Numbered from the stretch's first letter, positions 35,074-44,728 are shown. The stretch: DNA of 64,000 bases from Alphaproteobacteria bacterium (GCA_016722515.1 JADKJE010000002.1:794724-858723); one strand, 5' to 3'. Numbers and translations are program-made. Notes: a model not told the origin generated them from the letters alone.

Positions 35074-35170
35074 GAAGTGCATAACGTTGACTGAGGCATA
35101 GCGGATACAGAAACCATCGTCAATGACAGGCTGTACAGTTCCAATGATGGCATCTACCCAGCTGGTCTGC
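35074..35170 (-). pseudogene. Holin-gene scrap downstream of kinase 2
   Basis: Identical in its first part to the scrap behind kinase 1 and longer, continuing through GGCATCTACCCAGCTGGTCT, which aligns with the holin gene stretch TGCATCCACCCAGCCGATGC at 59.47 kb. Non-coding. Confidence 0.7.
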
Positions 35171-35225
35171 CAAGCCATGTGCAGGCGTGGGTAACAATAT
35201 CTTTTTGTTTACATAAGATTGTGTT

Positions 35226-35727
35226 TGAGGTCATAATCCAAGTGCACATTATTATGGGGGGGATAAATGCTTAGCGAAAATGAATTAATAGATGCACTAT
35301 GCATGTATCTAAAAAGCCATGATTATAAAATTGTGGTAGCTCGCACAACGAAAGAGAAGGGAATCGACGTGATTGCTAAAAAGGGGACTAGCCGACTTTT
35401 AATCGAAGCCCAAGGTGACCCCGGCTCTTTTAAGGGTAGTAAGCGATATGAAAGAACGTTTAGTCCTTCTCAGATTTCAACAAGCGTTTCCACAGATTTA
35501 TATCCCGCGGCTGATTTAAGCAGTCACGAGCGCCAAGGCGAAGATAAAATTGCTCTAGCATTTCCAAATCATCCTACCTATCTTACGTTTATAGCCAAAA
35601 TCAGGCCGGTATTGGATGAGCTTGATATTACGGTCTTTCTTATCGGTGATGATCGATCTGTCACGTGTTTGCAAGGTCATGAATGTTGGAGATCATTTGA
35701 TGTTGCCGCTGTTGATAACATCTTGTC
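35226..35727 (+). repeat. Nuclease-like cassette, copy 3
   Basis: Same borders as copies 1 and 2. At the right border it is joined directly to an IS30 left-end scrap (GGCCTGCTCTAAAATGAAGT). Confidence 0.75.
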
Positions 35728-35758
35728 GGCCTGCTCTAAAATGAAGTGCAACACCTAA
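35267..35758 (+). CDS. PD-(D/E)XK-like protein with lost catalytic Lys, copy 3
   Basis: 163 aa. Identical to copy 2 over the cassette, including LLIEAQGDPGS in place of the LLIETKGGTSS of copy 1, so the catalytic Lys is Gln. The C-terminal CSKMKCNT is read from the adjoining IS30 scrap. Start ATG 35267 after seven G residues. If copies 2 and 3 still fold, they are more likely DNA-binding than cleaving proteins. Confidence 0.65.
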   Translation: MLSENELIDALCMYLKSHDYKIVVARTTKEKGIDVIAKKGTSRLLIEAQGDPGSFKGSKRYERTFSPSQISTSVSTDLYPAADLSSHERQGEDKIALAFPNHPTYLTFIAKIRPVLDELDITVFLIGDDRSVTCLQGHECWRSFDVAAVDNILSACSKMKCNT

Positions 35759-35963
35759 TGATGTTTGTTGTTAAAGACAAGGATATCAAGCTCCAGGAAT
35801 GTGTTATGGAACACATGCAGAACCATTTCTGGACACCTGAGCAATTCGCCGCGATCAACACCACATTGGGCATGCCCAATGCGGTGTTGATCGCGAAACC
35901 AAAAGCAGTTATAAGAAACTCAGGACTCTACTTCTAACTGGTACAACATTTGGGAGCACCTCA
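35728..35963 (+). mobile_element. IS30/IS3 chimeric scrap
   Basis: Three pieces are fused: the IS30 left end (to about 35773), an internal IS30 transposase segment (KDIKLQECVMEHMQNHFWTP, about 35775-35840) and the IS3 right end (AAINTTLGMPNAVLIAKPKA onward to GGGAGCACCTCAG). The 63-aa frame across it is not a gene. The IS30 internal deletion joins at a short TGTT/AAAGACAAGG region. Confidence 0.75.
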
Positions 35964-36015
35964 GAACTTAGAAAAGTGGATTGCGCAGATGTGGCTGATT
36001 TAATGGAGGTATAAG

Positions 36016-36621
36016 ATGGTATTGGAAAATAAGCTGAACATCACCAACCAAGTTGAACTTGGCAGAGCTGAGGAAAAAATCAGCAAGCAAAAAGCCAAAC
36101 AGCTTTTTGATACTGAGGAAATCAACAAGATTGAGGTCGGGACATTTGCAGGGCTGGCGCAGATTCATAGAATCCTATTTGAAGATATTTATGATTTTGC
36201 AGGCAAAATCCGTGAGGTGAATATCGCCAAGGGCAATTTCCGCTTCGCTCCGCTGATGTATTTGAAGCCGTCGCTGGAACATATCGACGCAATGGCGCAA
36301 GGCAGCTTTGATGAAATTATTGAAAAATATGTTGAGATGAACATTGCCCATCCCTTCAGAGAGGGCAATGGACGCGCAACGCGCATCTGGCTTGATGTTA
36401 TACTGAAAGCAAACATCCAAAAAGTGATTGATTGGAATCTGGTGGATAAGGAAGCATACTTATCCGCCATGGAACGCAGCGTGGTGAAGGACGTTGAAAT
36501 TAAGCAACTTCTTGGAGCTGCGCTCACCGATAAAATTCATGACCGCGAAACCTTCATGAAAGGCATTGACGTCAGCTATTACTATGAGGGCTATAGCGAA
36601 TTCAAAACCAAGGATTTGTAA
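36016..36621 (+). CDS. fic: Fic-domain protein (AMP transferase type)
   Basis: 201 aa, the normal size of small Fic proteins. The catalytic motif HPFREGNGRATRIWLD (His, acidic residue, GNGR) is intact at about residues 116-131. The upstream flap FAGKIREVNIAKGNFRFAP is also typical. Fic enzymes transfer AMP (or related nucleotides) onto Ser, Thr or Tyr of target proteins. The C-terminus YYYEGYSEF is a usual end for this subgroup. The N-terminal ENKLNITNQVELGRAEEKIS is the standard helical lead-in. No inhibitory (S/T)xxxE(G/N) helix is obvious, and no separate antitoxin gene precedes it. GGAGG ribosome site. An unrelated, deleted Fic gene lies at 15.5 kb. Confidence 0.92.
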   Translation: MVLENKLNITNQVELGRAEEKISKQKAKQLFDTEEINKIEVGTFAGLAQIHRILFEDIYDFAGKIREVNIAKGNFRFAPLMYLKPSLEHIDAMAQGSFDEIIEKYVEMNIAHPFREGNGRATRIWLDVILKANIQKVIDWNLVDKEAYLSAMERSVVKDVEIKQLLGAALTDKIHDRETFMKGIDVSYYYEGYSEFKTKDL

Positions 36622-36738
36622 CGAGAGGAATTCAGTGTGGTTTTATGAGCTTTATGCATAAGTTCCTATGATCCTTTATGGATCGAATTATACCCCTCAC
36701 ACCTCAAGAGTTAGGATGTTGGTCAAGGAGAAGAAATA

Positions 36739-37494
36739 ATGACAGCAGAAAACCAATCATGGAATGTGGGACTGTACAATCAAAATGCTTCCTTCGTATC
36801 TGAATACGGACAGGAAGTTTTAGAGTGGCTTGCGCCAAAATCGGGAGAAAGAATTCTAGATGTGGGCTGCGGTGAGGGAACGCTAGCCCTCATCATGTCG
36901 GAATGCAAAGCACATGTTGTGGGAATCGATGCTAGTGAGGATATGGTAGAGGCCGCCAAAAAGAAAGGAGTGGAGGCCTATGTAATGGACGCGGCAGCCT
37001 TATCCTATAAACAAGCATTTGATGCTGTGTTTTCAAATGCTACTTTGCACTGGGTTAAGCCACCTGAAAAGGCGGTAGAAGGAATCTTTAACGCGCTAAA
37101 AGACGGAGGGCGCTTTGTGGCCGAATTTGGGGGAAAGGGGAATGTTGAAACCATTCAAACTGCTCTTATAGAATCCGTTTCAAAACGAGACAAGGATGGA
37201 AAGGAACTTAATCCCTGGTATTTTCCCTCGCCCGATGAATATAAAAATCTACTTGAAGCGCAAGGGTTCAGCGTTGAAAAATGTGAACTATTTATACGTC
37301 CTACCCCGCTTAAAACCGGTATTGAAGGATGGCTGCGAACCTTTGCAAATCCGTTTCTATCATCATTCTCAGAACAGGAAGCCAAGGATATTATAACAGA
37401 AGTGATTGTGCAGGTACGCCCTATCCTTTGGAATCAGGATATGGGATGGTTTGCCGATTATGTACGTCTTAGGGTGAAGGCAATAAAAGGTTAA
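36739..37494 (+). CDS. Class I SAM-dependent methyltransferase
   Basis: 251 aa. Rossmann motif I ILDVGCGEGTLAL, motif II VVGIDASEDMVEAAK, and motif IV region FDAVFSNATLHWVKPPEKAV; the C-terminal part resembles the trans-aconitate/cyclopropane-type small-molecule methyltransferases. Substrate unknown. Start has AAGGAGAAGAA. It is first of a three-gene operon: 5 nt to a Nudix hydrolase, which overlaps an ABC exporter. This suggests modification and export of a small molecule or resistance to one (inference). Confidence 0.9.
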   Translation: MTAENQSWNVGLYNQNASFVSEYGQEVLEWLAPKSGERILDVGCGEGTLALIMSECKAHVVGIDASEDMVEAAKKKGVEAYVMDAAALSYKQAFDAVFSNATLHWVKPPEKAVEGIFNALKDGGRFVAEFGGKGNVETIQTALIESVSKRDKDGKELNPWYFPSPDEYKNLLEAQGFSVEKCELFIRPTPLKTGIEGWLRTFANPFLSSFSEQEAKDIITEVIVQVRPILWNQDMGWFADYVRLRVKAIKG

Positions 37495-37499
37495 TAAAG

Positions 37500-37937
37500 A
37501 TGACTCATATTAACACCTGTGCCCGTGCGTGCGTCGTTCATGAAAATAAATTGCTGCTGGTCAGCAATGACGGCAGCTACTGGTATTTACCAGGCGGGCA
37601 TATGGAACCACGAGAGAATCTTGCGGTATGTGTTAAGCGTGAAGTTTTTGAAGAAACTGGGTACGAAGTAGAACTTCAGGATATTCTTTATGTTTTTGAA
37701 TTTTACGATAAACGCATTGATAGCCATAAAATAGAATGTGTTTTCCGTGGTGTTATTGATGCCCATCCAGAAACACATGCATGGTTTGATTTAGGACATG
37801 ATAAATCTGTTACCCTGAAACAGTGGTTTACCTTGGAAGAAATTCAAGCCAGAAATGATGTAAAACCACAATTCCTCAAAGATGGAAAGTGGCTAGTGAA
37901 GGAAAATAATAAGGTGTACAAGGGCTGCTATGAATAA
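37500..37937 (+). CDS. Nudix hydrolase
   Basis: 145 aa. The Nudix box is complete: GHMEPRENLAVCVKREVFEE followed by TGY, fitting GX5EX7REUXEEXGU. The substrate pocket side begins ARACVVHENKLLLVSND. It cleaves a nucleoside diphosphate linked to another moiety; the exact substrate cannot be read from sequence. Overlaps the next gene by 8 nt, so translationally coupled. Confidence 0.93.
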   Translation: MTHINTCARACVVHENKLLLVSNDGSYWYLPGGHMEPRENLAVCVKREVFEETGYEVELQDILYVFEFYDKRIDSHKIECVFRGVIDAHPETHAWFDLGHDKSVTLKQWFTLEEIQARNDVKPQFLKDGKWLVKENNKVYKGCYE

Positions 37938-39690
37938 TCAAAATAACACCGCTAATACAGCCAAACTCTCCCTTTACCTTACCTCGCTTTTGATGCGGTA
38001 TAAGGTCTATATTTTCTCATTGGTGATCATAGCGATTGGTGCTGCAATATCGTTTATCTCCCTGAATTATAAGATTAAAGAAATTATCGATACCATCGCA
38101 TTAAAAAACGGTGATAATGTTGGTGTATTATTAGCATTATTTGTGTTTTATAAACTAATACGGCACGGATTATATTTTATTTCCAGGCTGCTCGATATTA
38201 AATATAAGCCGGTCATACTTGCTGAAGTGGTAAGCGATATGTATACGAAAACACTTGGGCATTCGCTCCATTGGTTTGATTCGCATTTATCGGGTGAGAT
38301 ATCGAGTAAAATAATTGATTTCCAGAACATCGTCATTACGATTATAACCATGTGTTTCCGCGCACTGATTAACCTGGCGGTGGTGGTAATCAGTATGATT
38401 TATCTTTTGCATATTAGCCCCGCGTCTGCCGCAGTAGTTGCTGTGTTTATCTTGGTTTATACGCCTGTGGTATGCATTTTACTTAAAAAACAACTGCAAC
38501 TTCAAGAACAATATACATCGGCAAGGCAGGAAACTGTCGGTATTATCAATGATTCAATTGCCAATGTTTTTGGTATAAAAATTATTGGCAATCTGTGGTC
38601 AGAATTTAAGCTCAAACTAACACCCTCACTACTACGTTGGAGTGGCTGGGATAGGAAAACCCGTATTTTTGATGCATGGTGGGTTGATAATGCCGACACA
38701 ATCATGGGAACAATCATGAGTGCCGTACAAATTTACCTACTGGCATACCTGTATCAAAGCGGAAAAATAACGGCAGGTGGCTTTGCCTTCATTGCAATGA
38801 CAACCTCCAGTATCCACAGCGAACTTGAGACATTTTTGGAAAGTTTATTGTTCAGCATAATTCCAGGCATTGCTACCATGAAATCATCATTCGCATTTGT
38901 GAGTGCCGGTTATGATACTGCCGATAAGACGGATGCAAAAATCCTTTCTAATGTGAGAGGCAATATAGCATTTTCTAATATAAATTTTGCGTATAAAAAA
39001 AGTGGAAAGGATATATTTAATGGATTCCACTTGGAGATTCCTGCCGGACAACGCATAGGAATCGTCGGTAAATCAGGAGCAGGCAAAACCACCTTGATTA
39101 AATCTCTGCTTCGGTATTTTGATGTACAAGGTGGGCAAATTCTAGTTGATGGTCAAAATATCGCTGAAGTCACCCAGGAATCGTTGCGTGCTAATATTTC
39201 GTTGATTCCGCAGGATATTACCATGTTCCACCGTAGCATCCTTGAAAACCTTCAACTGGCAAAGCATGATGCAAGTTTTGAAGAAATTGTCGAGGCATGT
39301 AAACATGCAAAAATTCATGACGACATTATGGGGATGGATAAAGGCTATGATTCAATTGTGGGGGAACGTGGTGTTAAGGTCAGCGGCGGTCAGAGGCAGC
39401 GTATTGCCATTGCCAGAGCAATATTAAAGAATGCGCCTATTTTGATTCTAGATGAGGCAACCAGTGCATTAGATACGCCAACCGAACAACTAATCCAGAC
39501 ATCTCTCAATGAACTGCTTGAAACAAGCAATGCCACAGTCATTGCTGTTGCCCATCGGCTTTCAACACTTAAGCACATGGATAGAATTATTGTGCTAGAT
39601 AAGGGGAAAATTATGGAAGAAGGCAGCCATGATGTGTTGATAGCAAAAAACGGCTTATATAAGAAATTATGGGAAATGCAGGCGATATGA
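37930..39690 (+). CDS. ABC transporter, fused membrane and ATPase domains
   Basis: 586 aa half-transporter of the exporter type, acting as a homodimer in the inner membrane. Six membrane helices within about 25-310, then the nucleotide-binding domain with Walker A IVGKSGAGKTTLIKS, Q-loop LIPQDITMF, signature VSGGQRQRIAIARA, Walker B ILILDEATSALD and H-loop VIAVAHRLS. All catalytic residues are present. The membrane part resembles lipid/multidrug exporters (MsbA/ABCB-like). Last gene of the methyltransferase-Nudix-ABC operon. Confidence 0.93.
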   Translation: MNNQNNTANTAKLSLYLTSLLMRYKVYIFSLVIIAIGAAISFISLNYKIKEIIDTIALKNGDNVGVLLALFVFYKLIRHGLYFISRLLDIKYKPVILAEVVSDMYTKTLGHSLHWFDSHLSGEISSKIIDFQNIVITIITMCFRALINLAVVVISMIYLLHISPASAAVVAVFILVYTPVVCILLKKQLQLQEQYTSARQETVGIINDSIANVFGIKIIGNLWSEFKLKLTPSLLRWSGWDRKTRIFDAWWVDNADTIMGTIMSAVQIYLLAYLYQSGKITAGGFAFIAMTTSSIHSELETFLESLLFSIIPGIATMKSSFAFVSAGYDTADKTDAKILSNVRGNIAFSNINFAYKKSGKDIFNGFHLEIPAGQRIGIVGKSGAGKTTLIKSLLRYFDVQGGQILVDGQNIAEVTQESLRANISLIPQDITMFHRSILENLQLAKHDASFEEIVEACKHAKIHDDIMGMDKGYDSIVGERGVKVSGGQRQRIAIARAILKNAPILILDEATSALDTPTEQLIQTSLNELLETSNATVIAVAHRLSTLKHMDRIIVLDKGKIMEEGSHDVLIAKNGLYKKLWEMQAI

Positions 39691-39862
39691 GGTGTCGGTA
39701 CAATTTTATTTGCATGCCCAAAGAAAATGGTCTGTAAGCAGTAACTTAGGTTTGAACTGTAAAAAATTTCTTTGCAGTTGTCTCCTAGGGCGTTTCGTCA
39801 ATTATGCTTTTGCACATAAAATGGCTGCAAATTAGCTGAATAAGTGAGATTGTTTCTTAATA

Positions 39863-40200
39863 TTGAAGGGAGGTTTTACCTATGGTGCGACAATTTTTAA
39901 GCGATTCAATCTGGGAACAACTTCAAAGGACAATGATCGTGCAGTTATGGAAGCCATTTTATGGAAGCTTCGTACAGGAGCTCCCTGGCGAGATGTTCCC
40001 GAGGAATTTTGTCCCTGGAAAACAGCCTATAATCGCTTTAACCGTTGGGCTTCGAAAGGGGTGTAGGAGAATTTTTTTTTGAGCTACGAGGTGAAATTGA
40101 TACGGAGTGGGGTATTCGCCGACGGAAGTTATGTCAGTGCTCATCAGCATGCAAGTGGAGCTCGGGGTGGCGAAGAACAGGCCCAGTGTTTATTGGGGTA
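39863..40200 (+). pseudogene. IS5-family transposase remnant
   Basis: Pieces in different frames: MVRQFLSDSIWEQLQ, then MEAILWKLRTGAPWRDVPEE, CPWKTAYNRFNRWASKGV, then ENFFFELRGEIDTEW and, after another shift, ADGSYVSAHQHASGARGGEE. This is the N-terminal half of an IS5/IS427-type transposase (DUF4096 and the first catalytic ADG). At least three frameshifts. The rest of the 39691-40399 gap shows no gene. Confidence 0.8.
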
Positions 40201-40399
40201 AGGATACTTTTTATATCATCGCGGATTTAGGGGTGAAGAAAGCTACTGCGTCTATTCTTTATCAATCACTTCATTCCTCTTTCACCAGGATGCTCAGGAC
40301 CCTTATTAATTCGGGGATGTGGGGGGTGTTTAGGGAGCAATGCTGCTGATTGAGATTCATTCGATATGGTTTTATGAGTATAGGATTCTTTTAACAACT

Positions 40400-42643
40400 T
40401 TACTTTTTCGTTAGCATCTTTTTTAGATTCTTCTGCATAATTAAGGGAGTTTTGTTCTTACTATCCTTAGCATGAATCGCGTCTTTATTGATGGTTTGAA
40501 GTACTTCCTCTAACGTCTCCTTAGATCCTTTTTGAGCTATGAGATGGAGTGCGGTTATTTCGTTTTTGTCTGCAAGTGCAGGATTTGCCCCTGCTTCCAG
40601 AAGAGGTTTTACCAAGCTAAAATTTGCAGTGGAACGCAAGGCCTGATGTAAAGGGGTTGATAGATCATCAGCCTGTTGGTTTATTTGTATTCCATCTTGT
40701 TTGAGAAGGTAATTCGCTACATCAAGTTTATTTTTATAGAGAGCACGGTCTAATGGAGTACGCCCTCTGAGATCATGCTGATTAATGTCTGCTTGTGCTG
40801 ATACCAGCTTCTTGACTGCCTCAAGTTTACCGTAGAATGATGCCACATAGAGAGGTGTTATTCCTTTGGCGGTGGCATTAACGTCTGCTCCTGCAGTTAC
40901 GAGCAGATCTATTATCGTTCCGGAATCGCTTTTGGCAGCAAAATGCAGAGGAGTATAGTCAGCCTCATCTTTGCCATTGAGGGGAACCTGTTGCTTTATA
41001 CACTCCTCGACAAGCGTAACCATTTTATTCTTTACTGCATAATGCAGGGGGCTGTTATTATCTTCCCAGCCTATATCCATGCTTGCATTATAAGATGTGA
41101 GGAGATTAACTATTTCTTTTTGCTCGTGAGCAGCTGCATAATATAAAGGAGTATGTCCTGTATTATCCAGTGCATTGAAATCTGCTTTATTTTCAATCAG
41201 TAAGGTTACCAAGTCTGCATGACCTTTCATGGCTGCTATATGGAGTGGTGTATGCCCTTTGCTGTCGGGGATGTTGGGATCGGCTCCTTTTTCCAGAAAA
41301 ACCTGAGCAATATTGGTTTTTCCATGTTTTGCAAGCACATGCAGAGATGTTTGTTCTTTAGGGGCAAATTGCCTATCCAGATTACTGGGTAAATCGAGAT
41401 ATTCCTGTGTTTTTTCATCAAATTGGTTACGTATCGACCAATGAAGGGGAAATAACTTATATTGCATGAGCGCCTCAGCAAAATTGGCTTTCCCATTATC
41501 GTGTGCGAAGGCAAATAAGGTTTTCCCGTTAAACTCCTTATCTGTAGAAGCGCCATACCGCAACAGAGTATTAAAGAACATTAGATTGTCATGTCTGATG
41601 GCGTCATGTAACAGTGAGTCTCCTGATCTTGAGATATGATTTGGATTAGCTCCACGCTCAAGTAGCGAGTTGCAATCCTGTATGAAGCCGTTATCTGAAA
41701 AAATGGCAAGTAAAGAAGCATTATTCAAATTCACTTGATCTGGATGTCTACCTGTTTTATCTAAAAAATCTATTAAAGGTCTTTTGCGAATGTAGCAGTG
41801 AAAAACATCTAAATTTGCCAGGTAGGTATGTGCTTCTGGGTCACTCACTTTTTTTTCGGCTAAGTAGTCCACGGATTGTTTGATTATATTTTCTTCTTGT
41901 GGTGTCGATACTGGAAGTTTTTTACACCAATCCAGATAGGTACTTGTTTGTGTGTTTTCTAAATATAATTTCACAGCATCTGCGGTAGCTAACGGGTGTT
42001 TATGGGGTGCACGCATGCTTATCGTTTGTTTGGAATGCCCAAGTAATAATGTGTGAGTCTCTGGAGTTGTTCTCCAATCTTCAGCAAAATTGGACAGGAC
42101 GGTGCGTGAAGGATCCTGCGTTTTGATGGAATGGACAATTCCATCAATATTCCTTTGTGTAGAAGTAGGATATTCCTTACCGCCATGAATTATTAAGGCA
42201 CAGTAATGCGGTAAACGTTCACCATCCAAAACAGACATGCCCCCATAACAGCTCTTGAGTGAAAGCTGCATACCGTTAAGGGGAGAGGCAGTAGGGGCAT
42301 CTACGGCGCACTGAGCTAAGATATCAAATACCCCAAATGTCTGCATAAGCTTTTGTTCATTCAACAGCTGTATAATATGTTTTTTATTTTGAACCGTACC
42401 ATGCGCCATGAGATGTATTTGAGTACCAGGGCCAATGCGCCCTTTTAAAGATTTAAGTTCATTTTCACTTACATAATCTTTTCCATTTCCGATGATAAGA
42501 TAGGAAAAACTATCAACCTCTGAGGTTTTATGGGTGCAGGCGGCCTGTATTGTTTCAGCTATTTTTTCCTCAGAAAAATCGGGCCCAATAATAAAAACCA
42601 TGTCATAGAGGCCTGCGTCAGGCGTTGATTTTGTTGACTTCAT
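40400..42643 (-). CDS. Ankyrin-repeat protein with caspase-like N-terminal domain (putative)
   Basis: 747 aa. Residues about 10-200 form an alpha/beta domain: YDMVFIIGPDF, then GPGTQIHLMAHGTVQ with His81, and MQLSLKSCYGGMSV with Cys132. The spacing and the strand-H-G and strand-S-C-x-G-G environments resemble clan CD peptidases (caspase, CHAT or MARTX-CPD types). The C-terminal half has about ten ankyrin repeats, for example HTPLHIAAMKGHADLVTLLI, HTPLYYAAAHEQKEIVNLLT, YTPLHFAAKSDSGTIIDLLV and RTPLDRALYKNKLDVANYLL. No signal peptide. A host-directed protease effector is plausible (inference); the protease call needs structure prediction. Confidence 0.78.
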   Translation of the reverse strand: MKSTKSTPDAGLYDMVFIIGPDFSEEKIAETIQAACTHKTSEVDSFSYLIIGNGKDYVSENELKSLKGRIGPGTQIHLMAHGTVQNKKHIIQLLNEQKLMQTFGVFDILAQCAVDAPTASPLNGMQLSLKSCYGGMSVLDGERLPHYCALIIHGGKEYPTSTQRNIDGIVHSIKTQDPSRTVLSNFAEDWRTTPETHTLLLGHSKQTISMRAPHKHPLATADAVKLYLENTQTSTYLDWCKKLPVSTPQEENIIKQSVDYLAEKKVSDPEAHTYLANLDVFHCYIRKRPLIDFLDKTGRHPDQVNLNNASLLAIFSDNGFIQDCNSLLERGANPNHISRSGDSLLHDAIRHDNLMFFNTLLRYGASTDKEFNGKTLFAFAHDNGKANFAEALMQYKLFPLHWSIRNQFDEKTQEYLDLPSNLDRQFAPKEQTSLHVLAKHGKTNIAQVFLEKGADPNIPDSKGHTPLHIAAMKGHADLVTLLIENKADFNALDNTGHTPLYYAAAHEQKEIVNLLTSYNASMDIGWEDNNSPLHYAVKNKMVTLVEECIKQQVPLNGKDEADYTPLHFAAKSDSGTIIDLLVTAGADVNATAKGITPLYVASFYGKLEAVKKLVSAQADINQHDLRGRTPLDRALYKNKLDVANYLLKQDGIQINQQADDLSTPLHQALRSTANFSLVKPLLEAGANPALADKNEITALHLIAQKGSKETLEEVLQTINKDAIHAKDSKNKTPLIMQKNLKKMLTKK

Positions 42644-42714
42644 ATTTTAATTGTTGCATATATTTATTTCTTAATTATTAATATTGGTTGTAATAGCTAG
42701 AGGAAAATCTATTT

Positions 42715-43512
42715 ATGCGTGAACAAATGCTTGAGAATTCTGAAGTTAATTGGTCCAACACCCCTGTTGATGAAGAAGAATTACGTGAATTATGCGTGCA
42801 ATTAAAGGCGCCTGAATGCTCAATTAAAGCGATTATCCTTGATAATTCAGCCTCTCCGATTGGCGGAGCTGAACAAAATGGTATGGAATACCGCCTGCTT
42901 TTTAAAGCCTTGCAGGTTAATCGTTCAGTGACTTACCTGAGTCTTATAGGTAATCATATGACGTCTGAAGCCATTACTACCTGTCTTGTGCCGATGCTGA
43001 AGGCAAATAGTACCCTGCAACAGCTGAACCTTCAGGACAATAAACTATATGGCAGCGATCTGCTGGCAGTCACAGAAGCGCTGAGAACAAACCCTCAATC
43101 GGCCTTGTCAGTATTAATCCTAACCGCTAATCCAGTTGGGAAGATCCAGGGGTTTAATCTTAAAATATCGGAAGCTACTTTTAATGGTATCACTCAAAAC
43201 CTTGAGGCAAATAGCACCATCCAAGAGGTGAAGATTGATCGGGAATCCATGAGCGAATCCCGGTTAAGGCAAGTTGAACGGGCAGCTAATAAAATCCACC
43301 ATAAGCTTTATAATGCGATAAGCAGCTTAGATCGCCTCCTTGTTTTAAATCTGTTAAAGGACTATGGAAGCCAATTGCAGCCGCGTGATAAACAATATCA
43401 AGGTGCTGATGGAAGAGGGGATTCGTTATTTTCCAGGATTAATAATGATTCTGAATATAAACAAGCGTTTAAAACCGCCCTCAGCCAAGCAAACATTCAC
43501 TCCATCTCCTGA
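42715..43512 (+). CDS. Leucine-rich-repeat protein, 3' end at an IS30 junction
   Basis: 265 aa. Ribonuclease-inhibitor-type leucine-rich repeats around residues 35-165: SIKAIILDNSASPIGG, SVTYLSLIGNHMTSEAI, TLQQLNLQDNKLYGSDLL, and ALSVLILTANPVGK, then TIQEVKIDRESMSESRL. A helical tail follows. The stop lies exactly where IS30 transposase sequence begins, so the natural C-terminus may be lost. Host-interaction or E3-ligase-adaptor roles are common for such proteins in intracellular bacteria (inference). Divergent from the ankyrin gene by 71 nt. Confidence 0.8.
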   Translation: MREQMLENSEVNWSNTPVDEEELRELCVQLKAPECSIKAIILDNSASPIGGAEQNGMEYRLLFKALQVNRSVTYLSLIGNHMTSEAITTCLVPMLKANSTLQQLNLQDNKLYGSDLLAVTEALRTNPQSALSVLILTANPVGKIQGFNLKISEATFNGITQNLEANSTIQEVKIDRESMSESRLRQVERAANKIHHKLYNAISSLDRLLVLNLLKDYGSQLQPRDKQYQGADGRGDSLFSRINNDSEYKQAFKTALSQANIHSIS

Positions 43513-43851
43513 TAACCAAAACACCTCAAAAAGCACGCAAGTCGTTGACTTTGGATAATGGTGGTGAATTTACCCGTCACCAGTTATGGGGTAAAGCACT
43601 GGACATCAAAACCTTCTTCTGCGACCCATATGCATCATGGCAAAAGGGCAGCGTCGAGAATACCAATGGAAGACTGCGAAGAGACTTACCCAGAAAAACG
43701 AACATTCACACATACAACAAGGAGGATTTCAATGAAACCATTGATAACGATAACCTAACACCACGCAAAAAACTCAATTGGATAACTCCTCATGAGGCAT
43801 TCCTAAAAAAATGTCAGAGGTTTGCACTTCAAACGTGAATGTGGCGGCTCA
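43513..43851 (+). pseudogene. IS30 transposase C-terminal fragment
   Basis: The frame LTLDNGGEFTRHQLWGKALD, then ENTNGRLRRDLPRKTNIHTY, ending CQRFALQT, is the undamaged last 97 codons of the IS30 transposase, with the second Asp and the Glu of the DDE triad. The 5' two thirds are missing. The right terminus abuts the dead AAA+ gene. Confidence 0.85.
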
Positions 43852-43856
43852 CCCCA

Positions 43857-44728
43857 GGACAAGGTTGAACCTTAATCAGATCCCTAAAGCTGATGGTGTT
43901 TTTACTCGCTAGCTCAACATACACCTCACTGGCTGCTTTTGCTTCTTCATTTGTAAACTGTTTAATGTCGCTCAAGATATGTTTGACTTCCTTCTTACCA
44001 TACTCAGGCACATCAACGCTCATCAGGCGGTGCGACAATGCGTTACTTTGCGCAGTGCGTCCTGCCATACTGATTGGATTTTGCGTACCAATAACGGTAA
44101 GCCTGGCGTATCTGGCATTTTTCCGTCTGGAGTCTTACCGTTGAGTAATGCATTCAGTAACGATTCCATCATCGAGGCACTGTTACATTCATCCATAACC
44201 ACCACAGCTCCTTCATGGAAGGCTTTTAGTAGTAAGGTGCGTTTTTCGCTCGGCTGCATACTCGCTGGTATCATGTAATAGTCTTGATCTTTGACTAAGC
44301 CCTTGGACTGCAACAAACCAATCACCATTTCGCTTTTGCCTACACCTGGTTTACCTTCCAGAATTACCCCCCCAAGACCCGCACAGCTTACTTGTCCTGG
44401 GTTGGCACGTTTGAAGGACCTAAGATTCACTATATCATTAAGCAAATACATCACTGGCCTACGAGATGAGGTCATGATGTAGTCATCGGGAAGACCTTTG
44501 ATTTTCGCACGTGGTAGTCTTTGTTGTGGTTTATGCTCATCATTAAACTTTACACTTTGATTGCGCGGTACATGTTGATACGCTACCTGATATGCATAAT
44601 GTGTCGCTGCTAGAATCGGATCTGCTTAATCCCCACGTCTTTTGCAATATGCCAAGGTCAGAAGAGCCATCTGCTGGATCTCACGTGGAGATAATAAAAT
44701 CTCTGACTTTGAGTATCCAGGCACTCCA
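43857..44728 (-). pseudogene. Second dual-AAA+ homologue, decayed
   Basis: Reading leftward: GYSKSEILLSPREIQQMALL, AYCKRRGD, a TAA at 44626-44628, ADPILAATHYAYQVAYQHVP, then GLGGVILEGKPGVGKSEMVI (Walker A), EGAVVVMDECNSASMMESLL (Walker B), then a frameshift near 44070 and MAGRTAQSNALSHRLMSVDV to ISFRDLIK. It parallels residues about 415 to 715 of the 734-aa protein at 12.5 kb. It has lost the first AAA module and carries one stop and one frameshift. Both homologues end at IS30 right-end sequence. Confidence 0.8.

Noticed and set aside
35746..35937. 63-aa ORF at 35.7 kb
   Set aside because: It is a chimera of IS30 left end, IS30 interior and IS3 right end, not a gene.
43364..43558. 64-aa ORF overlapping the leucine-rich-repeat gene
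   Set aside because: Shadow frame running into IS30 sequence.
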